NCBI RefSeq assembly: GCF_014137975.1
Contig: NZ_JACGWZ010000003.1
Location: forward strand, 399,501-463,500
Direction: 5' to 3'
From: Halosaccharopolyspora lacisalsi
GTDB taxonomy: Bacteria; Actinomycetota; Actinomycetes; Mycobacteriales; Pseudonocardiaceae
DNA: 64,000 nucleotides
Part shown: piece after piece, positions 35,574-45,496 of the stretch
Layout of the letters: each line of letters starts with the position of its first letter
Numbering within the stretch: position 1 is the stretch's first letter
Notes under the pieces: model-generated
The model's database searches: none
The model's input: the letters and a program-made list of their open reading frames with translations, nothing else
Told to the model about the DNA's origin: nothing
Program-made: the position numbers and the translations under genes

Positions 35574-35644
35574 GCGGCGGCGGGGCTAGCCCCTGCTCCG
35601 GCAGAGCGCGCTCGACACCCGCCGCAAATCCACGTAGCGGCGGG
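35574..35644 (-). promoter_or_regulatory. attenuator-like alternative pairing in the sir leader
   Basis: In mRNA order (minus strand): segment 1 CCCGCCGC (35644-35637), segment 2 GCGGCGGG (35625-35618), segment 3 CCCCGCCGCCGC (35585-35574). Segment 2 can pair perfectly with either 1 or 3, so two exclusive hairpins are possible; segments 1 and 2 lie inside the leader peptide gene, segment 3 starts 1 base past its stop. Ribosome position on the leader, near its single Cys codon (35603-35601), could choose between them. Pairings are seen; regulation is inferred. Confidence 0.5.
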
Positions 35645-35675
35645 CGACCAGCAGCAGCGTCGTGGTCGCGTCCAT
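35586..35675 (-). CDS. leader peptide upstream of the sulfite reductase operon
   Basis: 29 residues, ATG at 35675 to TAG at 35588-35586. The C-terminal part RYVDLRRVSSALCRSRG matches the short conserved leader found ahead of sulfur-assimilation genes in streptomycetes and relatives, where a cysteine codon near the end is thought to sense cysteinyl-tRNA supply. The Shine-Dalgarno sequence is weak (GAAAG). It lies in the right orientation and distance before sir and overlaps the alternative hairpins annotated here. Confidence 0.75.
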   Translation of the reverse strand: MDATTTLLLVARRYVDLRRVSSALCRSRG

Positions 35676-35765
35676 GGCTTTCAGCGTGCCATGCGCCTAC
35701 GAAGCGGTCCAACACCATCCGCATGGTGGGACACCGTTGAAGAGCGAGGCTGGGACACTGGAGGT

Positions 35766-36992
35766 GTGAGCACGCAACCCACCGGCGATCCCGCCCCCGA
35801 AGACGGCTCGCTCCCCGCGAGCGCGCTGACGACGCTGGGGCGGCGCCCGTTCGGTGTCTACGTACACGTGCCGTTCTGCGCCACGCGCTGCGGTTACTGT
35901 GACTTCAACACCTACACCGCCGACGAACTCGGCTCGTCGGCCGGTTTCGACGGCTGGCTCGACGGACTCCGGGCCGAGCTCGAGCTCGGTGCCCGGGTGC
36001 TGGCCGCCGGCGACAATCCCGTTCCCGCGGCCGAGACCGTGTTCGTCGGCGGCGGGACGCCCTCGCTGCTCGGGGCCGACCGGTTGGGCGAGGTGCTGGG
36101 AGCGATCCGCGACACTTTCGGTCTGACGGCCGGAGTCGAGGTCACCACCGAGTCCAACCCCGAGTCGACCTCCCCGGAGTTCTTCGAGGGGCTGCGGCGA
36201 GCGGGCTACACGCGGGTCTCGCTGGGGATGCAGTCGGCCGCCGAGCACGTGCTGCGAGTGTTGGAGCGCAGGCACACCCCCGGGCGCGCGGTCGAGGCGG
36301 CGCAGGAGGCGCGGGCGGCCGGGTTCGAGCACGTCAGTCTCGACCTGATCTACGGAACGCCGGGGGAGAGCACCGACGACCTGCGGGCGTCGCTGGACGC
36401 CGTCCTGCGTGCCGGGGTGGACCACGTCTCGGCGTACTCGCTGATCGTGGAGGACGGTACGGCGATGGCTCGCAAGGTCCGGCGCGGTGAGCTGCCGATG
36501 CCGGACGAGGACGTGCTGGCCGAGCGCTACGAGCTCATCGACGAGGTGCTGAGCGGCGCGGGCCTGGGGTGGTACGAGGTCTCGAACTGGGCCTCCGGCG
36601 TCGATGCCCGCTGCGGGCACAACATCGGGTACTGGCAGGGCGGTGACTGGTGGGGCGCCGGTCCGGGAGCCCACAGCCACGTCGGTGGTGTGCGCTGGTG
36701 GAACGTCAAGCACCCCGCCCGTTACTCGACGATGCTGGGCGAGGGGAAGTCACCGGCGGCGGCTCGCGAGGTCCTCGACACCGCGGACCAGCGGGTCGAA
36801 CGGATCATGCTGGAACTGCGGTTGGCCGACGGTCTGCCGGTGGAGGTTCTCGACGACGCCGGGTTGCTCGCCGCCAAGCAGGCGGTGGCCGACGGACTGC
36901 TGCGTGCGGAAGCGCTGGAAACGGGCCGCTGCGTGCTCACCGACCGGGGCCGTCTGCTCGCCGACGGCGTCGTCACCCGCCTGCTGGGGTGA
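35766..36992 (+). CDS. hemW: radical SAM heme chaperone HemW
   Basis: 408 residues from GTG at 35766. The radical SAM cluster is VPFCATRCGYCDF (CxxxCxxC) near residue 38; GGGTPSLL, the SAM-binding strands and the HemW C-terminal domain follow. HemW binds heme and delivers it to target proteins; it is often misnamed coproporphyrinogen oxidase. GGAGG is only one base from the GTG, so the start may be used leaderlessly. It is divergent from the sulfate operon. Confidence 0.92.
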   Translation: MSTQPTGDPAPEDGSLPASALTTLGRRPFGVYVHVPFCATRCGYCDFNTYTADELGSSAGFDGWLDGLRAELELGARVLAAGDNPVPAAETVFVGGGTPSLLGADRLGEVLGAIRDTFGLTAGVEVTTESNPESTSPEFFEGLRRAGYTRVSLGMQSAAEHVLRVLERRHTPGRAVEAAQEARAAGFEHVSLDLIYGTPGESTDDLRASLDAVLRAGVDHVSAYSLIVEDGTAMARKVRRGELPMPDEDVLAERYELIDEVLSGAGLGWYEVSNWASGVDARCGHNIGYWQGGDWWGAGPGAHSHVGGVRWWNVKHPARYSTMLGEGKSPAAAREVLDTADQRVERIMLELRLADGLPVEVLDDAGLLAAKQAVADGLLRAEALETGRCVLTDRGRLLADGVVTRLLG

Positions 36993-37022
36993 GCGCCGGT
37001 AGCGCTCCACGTGGTGCCGCCC

Positions 37023-37044
37023 CGCGACGAGCTCTCTCGTCGCG
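37023..37044. terminator. bidirectional hairpin between hemW and the convergent gene
   Basis: CGCGACGAG (37023-37031), loop CTCT, CTCGTCGCG (37036-37044): a perfect 9-bp stem midway between two convergent genes. It probably ends both transcripts; no T tract. Confidence 0.5.
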
Positions 37045-37074
37045 CTCGTGGACGAGCACGCACGACACCTGAGC

Positions 37075-37377
37075 TCAGCGCAGCGCGTCGAGTTCGAGGA
37101 CGCGGGCGTGCAGGACCGTGCGTTGTTGCAGGGCGGCACGCAGCGCGCGGTGAATGCCGTCCTCCAGGTAGAGCTCGCCGCGCCACAGCACCGCGTGGGG
37201 GAACAGGTCGCCGTAGAAGGTCGAGTCCGAACTGAGCAGCCGGTCGAGCTTGAGCACGGTGGTCGTGGTCACCAGCGTCTCCAGGCGGACCTGACGCGGT
37301 GGGATTCTGGACCAGTCCTTGGTGGTCAGGTGGTGTTCCGGATAGGGCCGACCTTCACGGACGTCCTTGAAAATCAC
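37075..37377 (-). CDS. conserved actinobacterial protein upstream of hrcA
   Basis: 100 residues beginning MIFKDVREGRPYPEHHLTTKDW; a middle IPPRQVRLETLVTTTTVLKLDRLL and a C-terminal YLEDGIHRALRAALQQR. Proteins like this lie beside hemW/hrcA in many actinomycetes and are sometimes labelled VapB-type antitoxins, but no VapC gene is near and no DNA-binding motif is clear. Convergent with hemW and divergent from hrcA. Function unknown. Confidence 0.7.
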   Translation of the reverse strand: MIFKDVREGRPYPEHHLTTKDWSRIPPRQVRLETLVTTTTVLKLDRLLSSDSTFYGDLFPHAVLWRGELYLEDGIHRALRAALQQRTVLHARVLELDALR

Positions 37378-37565
37378 GGGTGAACGGCTCCTCCTCCACC
37401 GGCTGCGGTGTCCCCGGCGCTGCCGTACCGCCGGACGTTACCCGCCGGTTCACCGAGGTCGAGCGTCCCGTGTTCGCCGGGTTTGGTGCGGCGAGTACGT
37501 AAAATGGGAAGGTGGTCGTTCGGGTGAACGGTCGCGGAGGTGCCACGAGGAGGAGGTGACGCGGG

Positions 37566-38588
37566 GTGAACGCCGAGGAACGCCGCTTCGAGGTGCTTCG
37601 TGCGATCGTGGCCGACTACGTCTCCACGAACGAGCCGGTCGGTTCGAAGACGCTCGTGGACCAGCACAATCTCGGTGTCTCCAGCGCCACGGTACGCAAC
37701 GACATGACGGTGCTGGAGGAAGAGGGGCTCATCGTTCAGCCGCACACCAGTGCGGGCCGCGTTCCGACCGACCAGGGGTATCGCCTGTTCGTCGACCGGA
37801 TGCACGAAGTCAAACCACTGACGCGTGCCGAGCGCCGTGCCATCCACGCCTTCCTGGAAGGAGCCCTGGACCTCGACGACGTGATGCGCCGCAGCGTTCG
37901 GCTGCTTTCCCAGCTGACCCAGCAGGTCGCGGTCGTGCAGTACCCGACGTTGGCGCATTCCACCGTACGACACGTGGAAGTGGTCACCATCACGCCGGCG
38001 CGTCTGATGCTGGTGCTGATCACCGACACCGGCAGGGTCGATCAGCGGATGGTCGACCTCGGCGACGTCATCGGTGACGACGAGGTCTCCAGGCTGCGGA
38101 CCGTGCTCAACTCGGCGATGGCCGAGAAGAGACTGGCCGATGCCTCCGCCTCGGTGGCCGAGCTGCCCGAGCAGGCGCCGCCGGAACTGCGCGACGCCAT
38201 GACCCGGGTGTGCAGCGTGCTCATCGAGACCCTCGTGGAGCAGCCGGAAGAGCGTATGGTGCTTGGGGGCACCCCCAACCTGACCCGCAACGTGGCCGAC
38301 TTTCCCGGCTCGCTACGCCAGGTGCTCGAAGCGCTGGAAGAACAGGTAGTGGTGCTCAAACTGTTGGCCGCGGCCCGGGACGCGGAGACCGTCACGGTAC
38401 GAATCGGCATGGAGAACGAGGCCGAGGAGATGCAGACGACCTCCGTGGTGTCCACGGGTTACGGCTCGCATGGGATGGTGCTGGGGGGTTTGGGCGTGGT
38501 CGGCCCCACTCGGATGGACTATCCGGGAACAATGGCGGCGGTACGTGCCGTCGCCACGTACGTGGGAGAGATCCTGGCAGGACGCTGA
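37566..38588 (+). CDS. hrcA: heat-inducible transcription repressor HrcA
   Basis: 340 residues. An N-terminal winged helix ([19 protein letters not shown], then [19 protein letters not shown], residues ~13-60) binds CIRCE operators of chaperone genes; the GAF-like core and dimerisation region follow to the conserved end ([14 protein letters not shown]). GTG at 37566 lies after AGGAGGAGG. No CIRCE inverted repeat was seen near this operon, so its targets are probably groES/groEL elsewhere. First gene of the hrcA-dnaJ-rsmE-phoH-ybeY run. Confidence 0.95.
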   Translation: MNAEERRFEVLRAIVADYVSTNEPVGSKTLVDQHNLGVSSATVRNDMTVLEEEGLIVQPHTSAGRVPTDQGYRLFVDRMHEVKPLTRAERRAIHAFLEGALDLDDVMRRSVRLLSQLTQQVAVVQYPTLAHSTVRHVEVVTITPARLMLVLITDTGRVDQRMVDLGDVIGDDEVSRLRTVLNSAMAEKRLADASASVAELPEQAPPELRDAMTRVCSVLIETLVEQPEERMVLGGTPNLTRNVADFPGSLRQVLEALEEQVVVLKLLAAARDAETVTVRIGMENEAEEMQTTSVVSTGYGSHGMVLGGLGVVGPTRMDYPGTMAAVRAVATYVGEILAGR

Positions 38589-38659
38589 CGGCGGTGCGGC
38601 GAGCACGGTCGAGTCTTGTGGTGTGAACCCGTCGGACTAGCAGAGGAAGAACGCAAAAG

Positions 38660-39838
38660 GTGGCCAGGGACTATTACGGGACCCTCGGGGTGGCCAAGGA
38701 CGCTACTCAGGACGAGATCAAGCGGGCCTACCGCAAGCTCGCCAGGGAGCTCCACCCCGACGTCAACAAGGAGGACGGCGCTCAGGAGCGCTTTCGGGAG
38801 GTCACCAGTGTCTACGAGGTGCTGTCGGACCCGAAGAAGCGCCAGGTCGTCGACCTCGGCGGCGACCCGCTGGAAAGCGGCGGCGGCGGCGCCGGAGGAG
38901 GCGGTCAGGACCCGTTCGCGGGCTTCGGCGGCCTCGGCGACATCATGGACGCCTTCTTCGGAGGCGGTGGTGGTGCCGCGGGCGGTGGCCGTGGCGGACA
39001 GCGCAGCCGCGTGCAGCAGGGCTCGGACGCGCTGCTGCGGATGGAACTGACGCTGGAGGACTGTGCCAGCGGAGTCAGCCGGGACATCACCGTGGACACC
39101 GCCGTGATGTGCGACACCTGCGACGGTGGCGGTTCCCGCGCGGGTACGGCGCCATCGACGTGTGACACCTGTGGTGGACGCGGCGAGGTCCAGTCCGTGC
39201 AGCGTTCCTTCCTCGGCCAGGTCATGACCTCGCGCCCCTGCCCGGAGTGCCGGGGCTTCGGCGAGGTCATCACCGACCCGTGCCAGCAGTGCGGTGGTGA
39301 CGGTCGAGTGCGGGCGCGTCGCACGATCACGGTGAAGATCCCCGCCGGCGTCGGCGACGGGATGCGGGTGCGGCTGTCCGGTGAGGGCGAGGTCGGCCCG
39401 GGTGGAGGTCCTTCGGGGGACCTGTTCGTCGAGGTCGACGAACTTCCCCACGAGCGCTTCGTGCGCGACGGTGCCGACCTGCACTGCCACGTCGAGGTCC
39501 CGATGACGGCGGCGGCCATGGGCACGGTCGTCACGTTGGACACCCTCGACGGCAAGGAGGAGCTGACGGTCGAGCCGGGCACGCAGCCCGGTGCCGAGCA
39601 GGTCCTCAGCGGTCAGGGGCTGCCCAAGCTGCGGTCGAACGGTCGCGTCAGCGGGCACGGCGACCTGCACGTGCACCTGGACGTACAGGTGCCCACCAAC
39701 CTCGACGAGCACCAGACCGAGCTGCTTCGCCAGCTCGCCGCCGCGCGGGGTGAGGAACAGCCCGAGCCCACGGTCAGCGCCAGCGGTAACGGCCACCGTG
39801 GCGGGTTCTTCTCCCGCTTCCGTTCCGGCCACCGCTGA
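38660..39838 (+). CDS. dnaJ: molecular chaperone DnaJ (DnaJ2 type)
   Basis: 392 residues. J domain with HPD ([10 protein letters not shown], residues ~30-40) stimulates DnaK ATPase; a Gly-rich region (75-118) follows; four zinc motifs [32 protein letters not shown] form the cysteine-rich domain; two C-terminal client-binding barrels and a basic tail end the protein. The position after hrcA marks it as the DnaJ2 paralogue; dnaJ1 would be with dnaK elsewhere. GTG start follows AAAAGG. Confidence 0.95.
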   Translation: MARDYYGTLGVAKDATQDEIKRAYRKLARELHPDVNKEDGAQERFREVTSVYEVLSDPKKRQVVDLGGDPLESGGGGAGGGGQDPFAGFGGLGDIMDAFFGGGGGAAGGGRGGQRSRVQQGSDALLRMELTLEDCASGVSRDITVDTAVMCDTCDGGGSRAGTAPSTCDTCGGRGEVQSVQRSFLGQVMTSRPCPECRGFGEVITDPCQQCGGDGRVRARRTITVKIPAGVGDGMRVRLSGEGEVGPGGGPSGDLFVEVDELPHERFVRDGADLHCHVEVPMTAAAMGTVVTLDTLDGKEELTVEPGTQPGAEQVLSGQGLPKLRSNGRVSGHGDLHVHLDVQVPTNLDEHQTELLRQLAAARGEEQPEPTVSASGNGHRGGFFSRFRSGHR

Positions 39839-39851
39839 GGTGAGGTGAACG

Positions 39852-40601
39852 GTGTCCTCCTCGCTTCCGGTGTTCTCCGTCGACGAACTGCCGGAAACCG
39901 GTGAAACCACTCTGGACGGCCCGGAGGGCAAGCACGCCGCGACGGTGCGTCGAACGCGCACCGGTGCGGCGTTGCTGCTCTCCGACGGGCGTGGCGGACT
40001 CGCCCGGTGCGAGGTCCTGGACGTCGGGAGGGACACGCTCCGGCTGAGCGTGGTGCACAGTTGGCGTGTCCCCGCTCCCGACGTCCGGGTGCGCCTGGTC
40101 CAGGCGCTGGTCAAGGGAGAACGTGGTGAGCTGGCCGTGGAGCTGGCGACCGAGGCCGGAGTGGACGCGGTGACGCCGTGGCGGGCGAGCCGGTGCGTGG
40201 CGCGCTGGGACGACGGTCCGCGCGGTGCGAAGGCGCTGTCCCGGTGGCGCAACACCGCCACTCAGGCCGCCAAACAGGCGCGGCGGCCGTGGACTCCCGA
40301 GGTGGAAGAGCCCCGCGGTACCCGCGGGGTCACCGAGCTCGTCGAGCACACCAGGGCCGCGCTGGTCCTGCACGAATCGGCCGAGACACCGCTGGCCTCG
40401 GTGGCGATCCCCGACGAGGGTGAGATCGCCCTCGTCGTCGGTCCCGAAGGCGGCGTCAGCGCGGACGAGCTGGACGCGTTGACCTCGGCCGGGGCGCAGC
40501 CGGTCCGGCTCGGCCCCGAGGTGCTCCGCGCCTCGACGGCCGGTGCCGTGGCCCTCGGCGCCCTGGGTGTGCTGACCGACCGGTGGCCGCGATCGAGTTG
40601 A
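39852..40601 (+). CDS. rsmE: 16S rRNA (uracil(1498)-N(3))-methyltransferase
   Basis: 249 residues, SPOUT superfamily. It methylates U1498 of 16S rRNA using SAM. An N-terminal PUA-like domain (VFSVDELPETGETTLDGPEGKHA) is followed by the knotted SPOUT core with VTPWRASRCVARW, LVVGPEGGVSADEL and the SAM-loop VRLGPEVLRASTAGAVAL, all standard RsmE landmarks. GTG at 39852, 13 bases after dnaJ, behind GAGGTGA. Confidence 0.95.
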   Translation: MSSSLPVFSVDELPETGETTLDGPEGKHAATVRRTRTGAALLLSDGRGGLARCEVLDVGRDTLRLSVVHSWRVPAPDVRVRLVQALVKGERGELAVELATEAGVDAVTPWRASRCVARWDDGPRGAKALSRWRNTATQAAKQARRPWTPEVEEPRGTRGVTELVEHTRAALVLHESAETPLASVAIPDEGEIALVVGPEGGVSADELDALTSAGAQPVRLGPEVLRASTAGAVALGALGVLTDRWPRSS

Positions 40602-40706
40602 CCCGCTGAAGCGGCACTGTCGTTGTGGTGTGCTCTATCATCGAGGGTGACGCGGAAAGACCGATACCGACTCGCGCATGCGCGCAGGAAGTAGGCCCGA
40701 AAGCAC

Positions 40707-41777
40707 GTGGCCGGAATCGCAGCGGGTGGAGCCGCCCAGTCCGGAGAACAACAGCCGGCTCAGGCCGTCACGCAGTCGAGCATCACCATCCCGGACACCG
40801 CGGTGTTGGGGCTTCTGGGGTCCAAGGACGAGAACCTGCGGGCCGTCGAGGGCCTCGTCAACGCCGACGTGCATGTCCGGGGCAACGAAGTGACCTTGTC
40901 CGGCGATGTCGGCGAGGTCGCCTTCGCCGAGAAGGTCTTCGACGAGCTGATCACGGTGGTTTCCCGGGGCAATCAGCTCACTCCCGAGGCCGTCAGCCGG
41001 AGTGTGTCGATGCTTTCGGCGGAGCAGGACGAGTCGCCGGCCGACGTGCTGACGATGAACATCGTCTCCAACCGGGGACGTACCATCCGGCCGAAGAGCG
41101 TCAACCAGAAGCGCTACGTCGACGCGATCGAGGACCACACCGTGGTCTTCGGCATCGGTCCCGCCGGAACCGGCAAGACCTACCTGGCGATGGCCAAGGC
41201 CGTGCAGGCGCTCCAGGCCAAGCAGGTCAACCGGATCATCCTGATCCGTCCGGCCGTGGAGGCCGGGGAGCGGCTGGGCTACCTGCCCGGTACGCTCTAC
41301 GAGAAGATCGACCCGTACCTGCGGCCGCTCTACGACGCCCTGTACGACATGATCGACCCCGAGTCGGTTCCGCGCCTCACGCAGGCGGGCACCATCGAGG
41401 TGGCGCCGCTGGCCTACATGCGCGGGCGTACGCTCAACGACGCCTTCATCATCCTCGACGAGGCGCAGAACACCACGCCGGAACAGATGAAGATGTTCCT
41501 GACCCGGCTGGGCTTCGGTTCCAAGATCGTGGTCACAGGCGACATCACCCAGATCGACCTCCCGGGCGGGCAGCGCAGTGGTCTGAAGGTGGTGCGGGAG
41601 ATCCTCGAAGGCATCGACGACGTGCACTTCAGCATGCTGGACAGCCAGGACGTGGTCCGGCACCGGCTGGTAACCGACATCGTCAACGCCTACGACCGCT
41701 GGCAGTCCCACGACGAGAGCCCGGACTCCGGGCAAGCTTCGGGTGGCGGCAACGGGCAGCAACGGAAGCGCACATGA
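40707..41777 (+). CDS. phoH: PhoH family ATPase
   Basis: 356 residues. A short N-terminal KH-like region (residues ~25-90) precedes the PhoH P-loop domain: Walker [12 protein letters not shown] at 151-161, [18 protein letters not shown], Walker [10 protein letters not shown], and [11 protein letters not shown]. Thought to act in RNA metabolism with YbeY; exact activity unclear for the family. Its stop overlaps the ybeY start (ATGA), a coupling seen widely in bacteria. The C-terminal tail is low complexity. Confidence 0.93.
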   Translation: MAGIAAGGAAQSGEQQPAQAVTQSSITIPDTAVLGLLGSKDENLRAVEGLVNADVHVRGNEVTLSGDVGEVAFAEKVFDELITVVSRGNQLTPEAVSRSVSMLSAEQDESPADVLTMNIVSNRGRTIRPKSVNQKRYVDAIEDHTVVFGIGPAGTGKTYLAMAKAVQALQAKQVNRIILIRPAVEAGERLGYLPGTLYEKIDPYLRPLYDALYDMIDPESVPRLTQAGTIEVAPLAYMRGRTLNDAFIILDEAQNTTPEQMKMFLTRLGFGSKIVVTGDITQIDLPGGQRSGLKVVREILEGIDDVHFSMLDSQDVVRHRLVTDIVNAYDRWQSHDESPDSGQASGGGNGQQRKRT

Positions 41778-42319
41778 GCATCGAGATCGCCAACGAGTCC
41801 TCCGTCGAAGTCTGCGAGACCACGATCGTGTCCGTGGCGCGTTACGCGCTGGACAAGATGAGCGTGAGTCAGCTCGCGGAACTGTCGATCGTGATCGTCG
41901 AGAACGACGTCATGGCCGACCTGCACGAGCGCTGGATGGACCTGTCGGGTCCGACGGACGTGATGGCCTTCCCCATGGACGAGTACGGCTCCTCCGGCGG
42001 GCCCGAGCCCGGTGAGTCCGGTGCGGCCATGCTGGGTGACATCGTGCTGTGCCCCTCCTTCGCCGAGGAGCAGGCCAGGAAGGCCGGTCACGGGCTGGCC
42101 GAGGAGCTGCACCTGCTGACGGTGCACGGGGTGCTGCACCTGCTCGGTTACGACCACGCCGAGCCGGAGGAAGAACGCGAGATGTTCTCGCTGCAGAACC
42201 GGCTGCTGGCCGACTTCCGCCAGGCCAGGGCCGAGGCCGTGCAACACGACGCCGACTCACGCGTACTGGGTGCGGTGGGGCTGGAGGGTTCCTCCACGGA
42301 CGACACGCCCCGGGCGTAG
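41774..42319 (+). CDS. ybeY: rRNA maturation endoribonuclease YbeY
   Basis: 181 residues. Metal-dependent endoribonuclease in 16S rRNA 3'-end maturation and ribosome quality control. The zinc-binding motif [11 protein letters not shown] (three histidines) is intact, as is the preceding LGDIVLC strand and [14 protein letters not shown] at 41774 overlaps phoH by 4 bases. The ~30-residue C-terminal extension beyond the core is common in actinomycetes. Confidence 0.95.
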   Translation: MSIEIANESSVEVCETTIVSVARYALDKMSVSQLAELSIVIVENDVMADLHERWMDLSGPTDVMAFPMDEYGSSGGPEPGESGAAMLGDIVLCPSFAEEQARKAGHGLAEELHLLTVHGVLHLLGYDHAEPEEEREMFSLQNRLLADFRQARAEAVQHDADSRVLGAVGLEGSSTDDTPRA

Positions 42320-42413
42320 TACCTCGGGAGGTTGTGATGACCGGCACCCGGATGGTCGCGTTTCCCTCCGTCCTGCCGGAAGTAACGTGCCGAAACACCA
42401 CACCTAGGGGTGG

Positions 42414-43784
42414 ATGGCGGTGACTCAGTTACCCGCATTGCTGGCGTGGGCTGTCCTGCTGGTGGTGGTCGCCGGCTTGTTCGCCGCGGCCGACGCCGCC
42501 ATCGGAGCGGCTTCGCGAGCACGGGTCGACGAACTCGTGCGGCAGGGGCGCGGTGGCGCGAAACAACTCGCCCTGGTGCTGTCCGACCGGCCCCGGCACG
42601 TCAATCTGCTGCTCCTGCTGCGGCTGGCGTGCGAACTGGGTGCGACCGTGGTGGTCACGGTGGTCGTACTGGGGGCGACCTCCTCCTCCGGTTGGGCGGT
42701 ACTGGTCGCCGCGCTGGTCATGCTGGTCGTCTCCTACGTCCTGGTCGGTGTCGGGCCGCGCACGCTCGGTCGTCAGCACCCCTACGCGGTGGGACTGGTG
42801 GCCGCGGCCCCGGTACGGGTGTTGGCCCGACTGCTCAACCCGCTGACCCGGTTGCTGATCCTGGTCGGTAACGCGATCACTCCCGGGCGCGGTTTCCGCG
42901 AGGGACCGTTCTCCTCCGAGGTCGAGTTGCGGGAGCTGGTGGACCTGGCGGGTGAGCGCGGAGTCGTCGCCGCGGGCAAGCGCGAGATGATCCACTCGGT
43001 CTTCGAACTCGGCGACACCACCGCCCGCGAGGTGATGGTGCCGCGGACCGAGATGATCTGGATCGAACAGACCAAGACGGTGCGGCAGGGCCTCGCGCTG
43101 TCGCTGCGCTCCGGGTTCTCCCGGGTGCCCGTCATCGGCGACAGCGTCGACGACATCGTGGGCGTGGTCACGCTCAAGGACCTGGCCGGTGCGATGACCG
43201 AGCGCGGCACCCTGCAGGACCCCGGCTCCTCGCAACAATCCAGCTCCTCTCAGGAGACCGTCCCCGTGGTCTCCGAACTCATGCGCCCGGCCAGCTTCGT
43301 GCCCGACTCCAAGCGGTGCGACGAGTTGCTCAGGGACATGCAGCTCTCCCGCAGTCACATGGCCATCGCCGTCGACGAGTACGGCGGTACCGCCGGACTG
43401 CTGACCATCGAGGACATCATCGAGGAGATCGTCGGCGAGATCACCGACGAGTCCGACCGCGAGGAACACCGTCCCGTCGAGCACTTGGAGGGCGGAGTGG
43501 TCCGGGTCAGCTCCCGATTGCCCGTCGCCGACCTCGCGGCGCTGTTCGGGACCGAGCTGGACGACTCCGACGTCGAGACTGTGGGCGGTCTGCTCGCGCA
43601 ACGGCTCGGTCGGGTCCCACTGCCCGGCGCCGAGGCCGAGCTCGCGGGCCTGCGGCTGCGCGCCGAGGGCGGCAAGGACCACCGTGGCAGAATTCGGATC
43701 AACGCCATGCTCGTGCGCTGGGCCGAGAACGACAACACGCACCGTCAGGGTGCCGAACGGGAAGGAAGCACCAATCGTGGCTGA
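42414..43784 (+). CDS. hemolysin-family CNNM/CBS domain transporter
   Basis: 456 residues. An N-terminal DUF21 (CNNM) membrane domain with about four helices (residues ~8-140) is followed by a CBS pair (VMVPRTEMIWIEQ ... VVSELMRPASFVPDSKR ... IAVDEYGGTAGLLTIEDIIEEIVGEI) and a CorC/HlyC C-terminal domain (~350-430). Family members are linked to Mg/Co efflux or homeostasis. It is followed with an 8-base overlap by the deaminase-like gene and then, past an insertion, era, the usual actinobacterial order. Confidence 0.9.
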   Translation: MAVTQLPALLAWAVLLVVVAGLFAAADAAIGAASRARVDELVRQGRGGAKQLALVLSDRPRHVNLLLLLRLACELGATVVVTVVVLGATSSSGWAVLVAALVMLVVSYVLVGVGPRTLGRQHPYAVGLVAAAPVRVLARLLNPLTRLLILVGNAITPGRGFREGPFSSEVELRELVDLAGERGVVAAGKREMIHSVFELGDTTAREVMVPRTEMIWIEQTKTVRQGLALSLRSGFSRVPVIGDSVDDIVGVVTLKDLAGAMTERGTLQDPGSSQQSSSSQETVPVVSELMRPASFVPDSKRCDELLRDMQLSRSHMAIAVDEYGGTAGLLTIEDIIEEIVGEITDESDREEHRPVEHLEGGVVRVSSRLPVADLAALFGTELDDSDVETVGGLLAQRLGRVPLPGAEAELAGLRLRAEGGKDHRGRIRINAMLVRWAENDNTHRQGAEREGSTNRG

Positions 43785-44136
43785 GTACGCTGAAGAGTCG
43801 GTGCCCGCGGACCTCGACCCGGAGGACGCCAAGATCGTGACACTGGCTCGGTCGGCGCGTGCCCGTATCGGCGCGGCCGAGGGAGCCGCGGTGCGCGACA
43901 CCGACGGCCGTACCTACACGGCTTGCACCGTCGCGCTGCCCTCGTTGCGGCTGAGTGCCTTGCAGGCCGCAGTGGCGGCGGCGGTGGCCAGCGGTGCCGA
44001 AAGTCTCGAAGCGGCCGCCGTCGTCACCGCTGCCGACGTCCTGGACGAGGAATCGGTGGCTGCCGTACTCGACCTCGGGACGGGTATCCGGGTGCTGCGG
44101 GCCGACGACAACGGCGAAGTCGTCGACGTTCAGTAG
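43777..44136 (+). CDS. cytidine deaminase-like protein lacking the catalytic motif
   Basis: 119 residues from GTG at 43777. Position (between CNNM gene and era) and sequence (LARSARARIGAAEGAAVRDTDGRTYTACTVALPSL, here as two joined motifs) match the short deaminase-fold protein conserved in actinobacteria. The zinc ligands and general base of true cytidine deaminases, (C/H)AE and PCxxC, are absent, so deaminase activity is unlikely. It overlaps the preceding gene by 8 bases. Role unknown. Confidence 0.8.
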   Translation: MAEYAEESVPADLDPEDAKIVTLARSARARIGAAEGAAVRDTDGRTYTACTVALPSLRLSALQAAVAAAVASGAESLEAAAVVTAADVLDEESVAAVLDLGTGIRVLRADDNGEVVDVQ

Positions 44137-44194
44137 GGCCCGTTCGGTGGTGCGATCCCGCACGTGACCGACCGAGGACGCCGGGAATCGGTCC

Positions 44195-45496
44195 GTGCGT
44201 TTTTGTCGGTCCTTCTCGCTGTCCCGCACCATACGAGAGCGAGGAGGTCGACAGAGGCAACTGCGGTATCGCTACCGTTTGTACCCCGATCCGGGGCGGA
44301 GGCTGGCGTTGCTGCGGGCGTTCGGGTGTGCTCGGCTGGTCTGCAACGATGCCGTAGCCGCCCGCCGCGACGCGTACGCGGTTGGGCGGAAGCATCCGTC
44401 CGGCAGTGTATTGCAGAAGCAGTTGATCACTGAGGCCAAGAAAGCTCCGGAGCGAGCGTGGCTGGCCAGCCTACAGCACTCGATGTTGCAGCAGAGCCTT
44501 CGCGACTGTGACGCGGCATACAGGAACTTCTTTGGCTCGCTGACGGGGAAACGCGAGGGCGGGAGAGTGAGGTGTCCTCGGTTCAAATCCCGAAAGGACC
44601 CGCGTCAAGCTGTTCGGTTCCAGCCGGGTGCGTTCCGTGTTCTCGACGACGGCGAGCTCCGGTTGTCCCAAGTCGGAGACGTGCGCTTGGCTTGGTCCCG
44701 CGACCTGCCCCAGCAAGCCCTCTTCGGTCACCGTCATCAAGACCGCCGACGATCGCTACTTCTGCTCGTTCGTGGTCGAAATCGGTGATGAAACCCAGCG
44801 ACCCGTGCTGGATGAGCACGGCCATGATGTCGAGATCGACCTCGATTCGGGGCTCTCGGCGTTCGCGGTGGACCAGCACGGCAACGCCATTACGAACCCG
44901 AAATTTTTGCGTAGGGCGGAACGCAAGCTCAAACGGACGCAGCGGGAACTCAGCCGCAAGCAGCGGGATCGAACAACCGGGACAAGAATCGTAGGAAACT
45001 AGCTCGCCAGCGCGCCGAGGTCGCCGATGCCCGGTTGAACTGGCTGCACCAGGAAACCTCTCGCCTCGTTCGGGAGAACCAACTGATCGTGGCGGAAGAC
45101 CTGGCCGTGTCCGGTTCGGCCCGCGGGCGCCTGGCCAGGTCCGTGCACGATGCCGGTTGGGGCATGTTTCGGCGGTTGTCGGAGGAGAAGTGTGCCCGTC
45201 AGGGACGGGTATTGGTGATCATCGATCGATGGTTGCCCACGAGCAAGACGTGCAGCGCCTGCGGTGCCACCAAGGACTCCGCGCCGCTGAAGACGCGCGT
45301 CTTCAGCTGTGCTGCTTGTGGGGCGGAGCTGGACCGTGATGTCAATGCAGCGATCAACATCCTCACCGCCGGACGGAAACTCGCCGCTGAAGCGCGGCGG
45401 GAGGTGGAGAGGTTAAACGCCTGTGGATCCGACGTAGGCCCCCGCACCGGGGCGGTTGGTGCGGAAGCAGGAACCCACCGAGGTCGGGTGGTTTGA
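44195..45496 (+). pseudogene. decayed TnpB, copy 2 (same subfamily as the copy at 61.6 kb)
   Basis: Homology to copy 3 starts near 44258 (QLRYRYRLYPD). Two single-base lesions split it: an extra C in the CCCC at 44708-44711, and a missing base near 44964, so three frames are needed. When joined, RuvC residues are still there: Asp in EIDLDSGLSAFAVD, Glu in IVAEDLAVSG, Asp in ELDRDVNAA, plus zinc-finger CSAC and CAAC. Left and right ends are not clear. It lies between the deaminase-like gene and marR. Confidence 0.85.

Noticed and set aside
37075-37377. VapB antitoxin call
   Set aside because: No VapC partner and no DNA-binding motif; left as a conserved protein of unknown function.
37378-37565. 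CIRCE element before hrcA
   Set aside because: No TTAGCACTC/GAGTGCTAA inverted repeat could be found.
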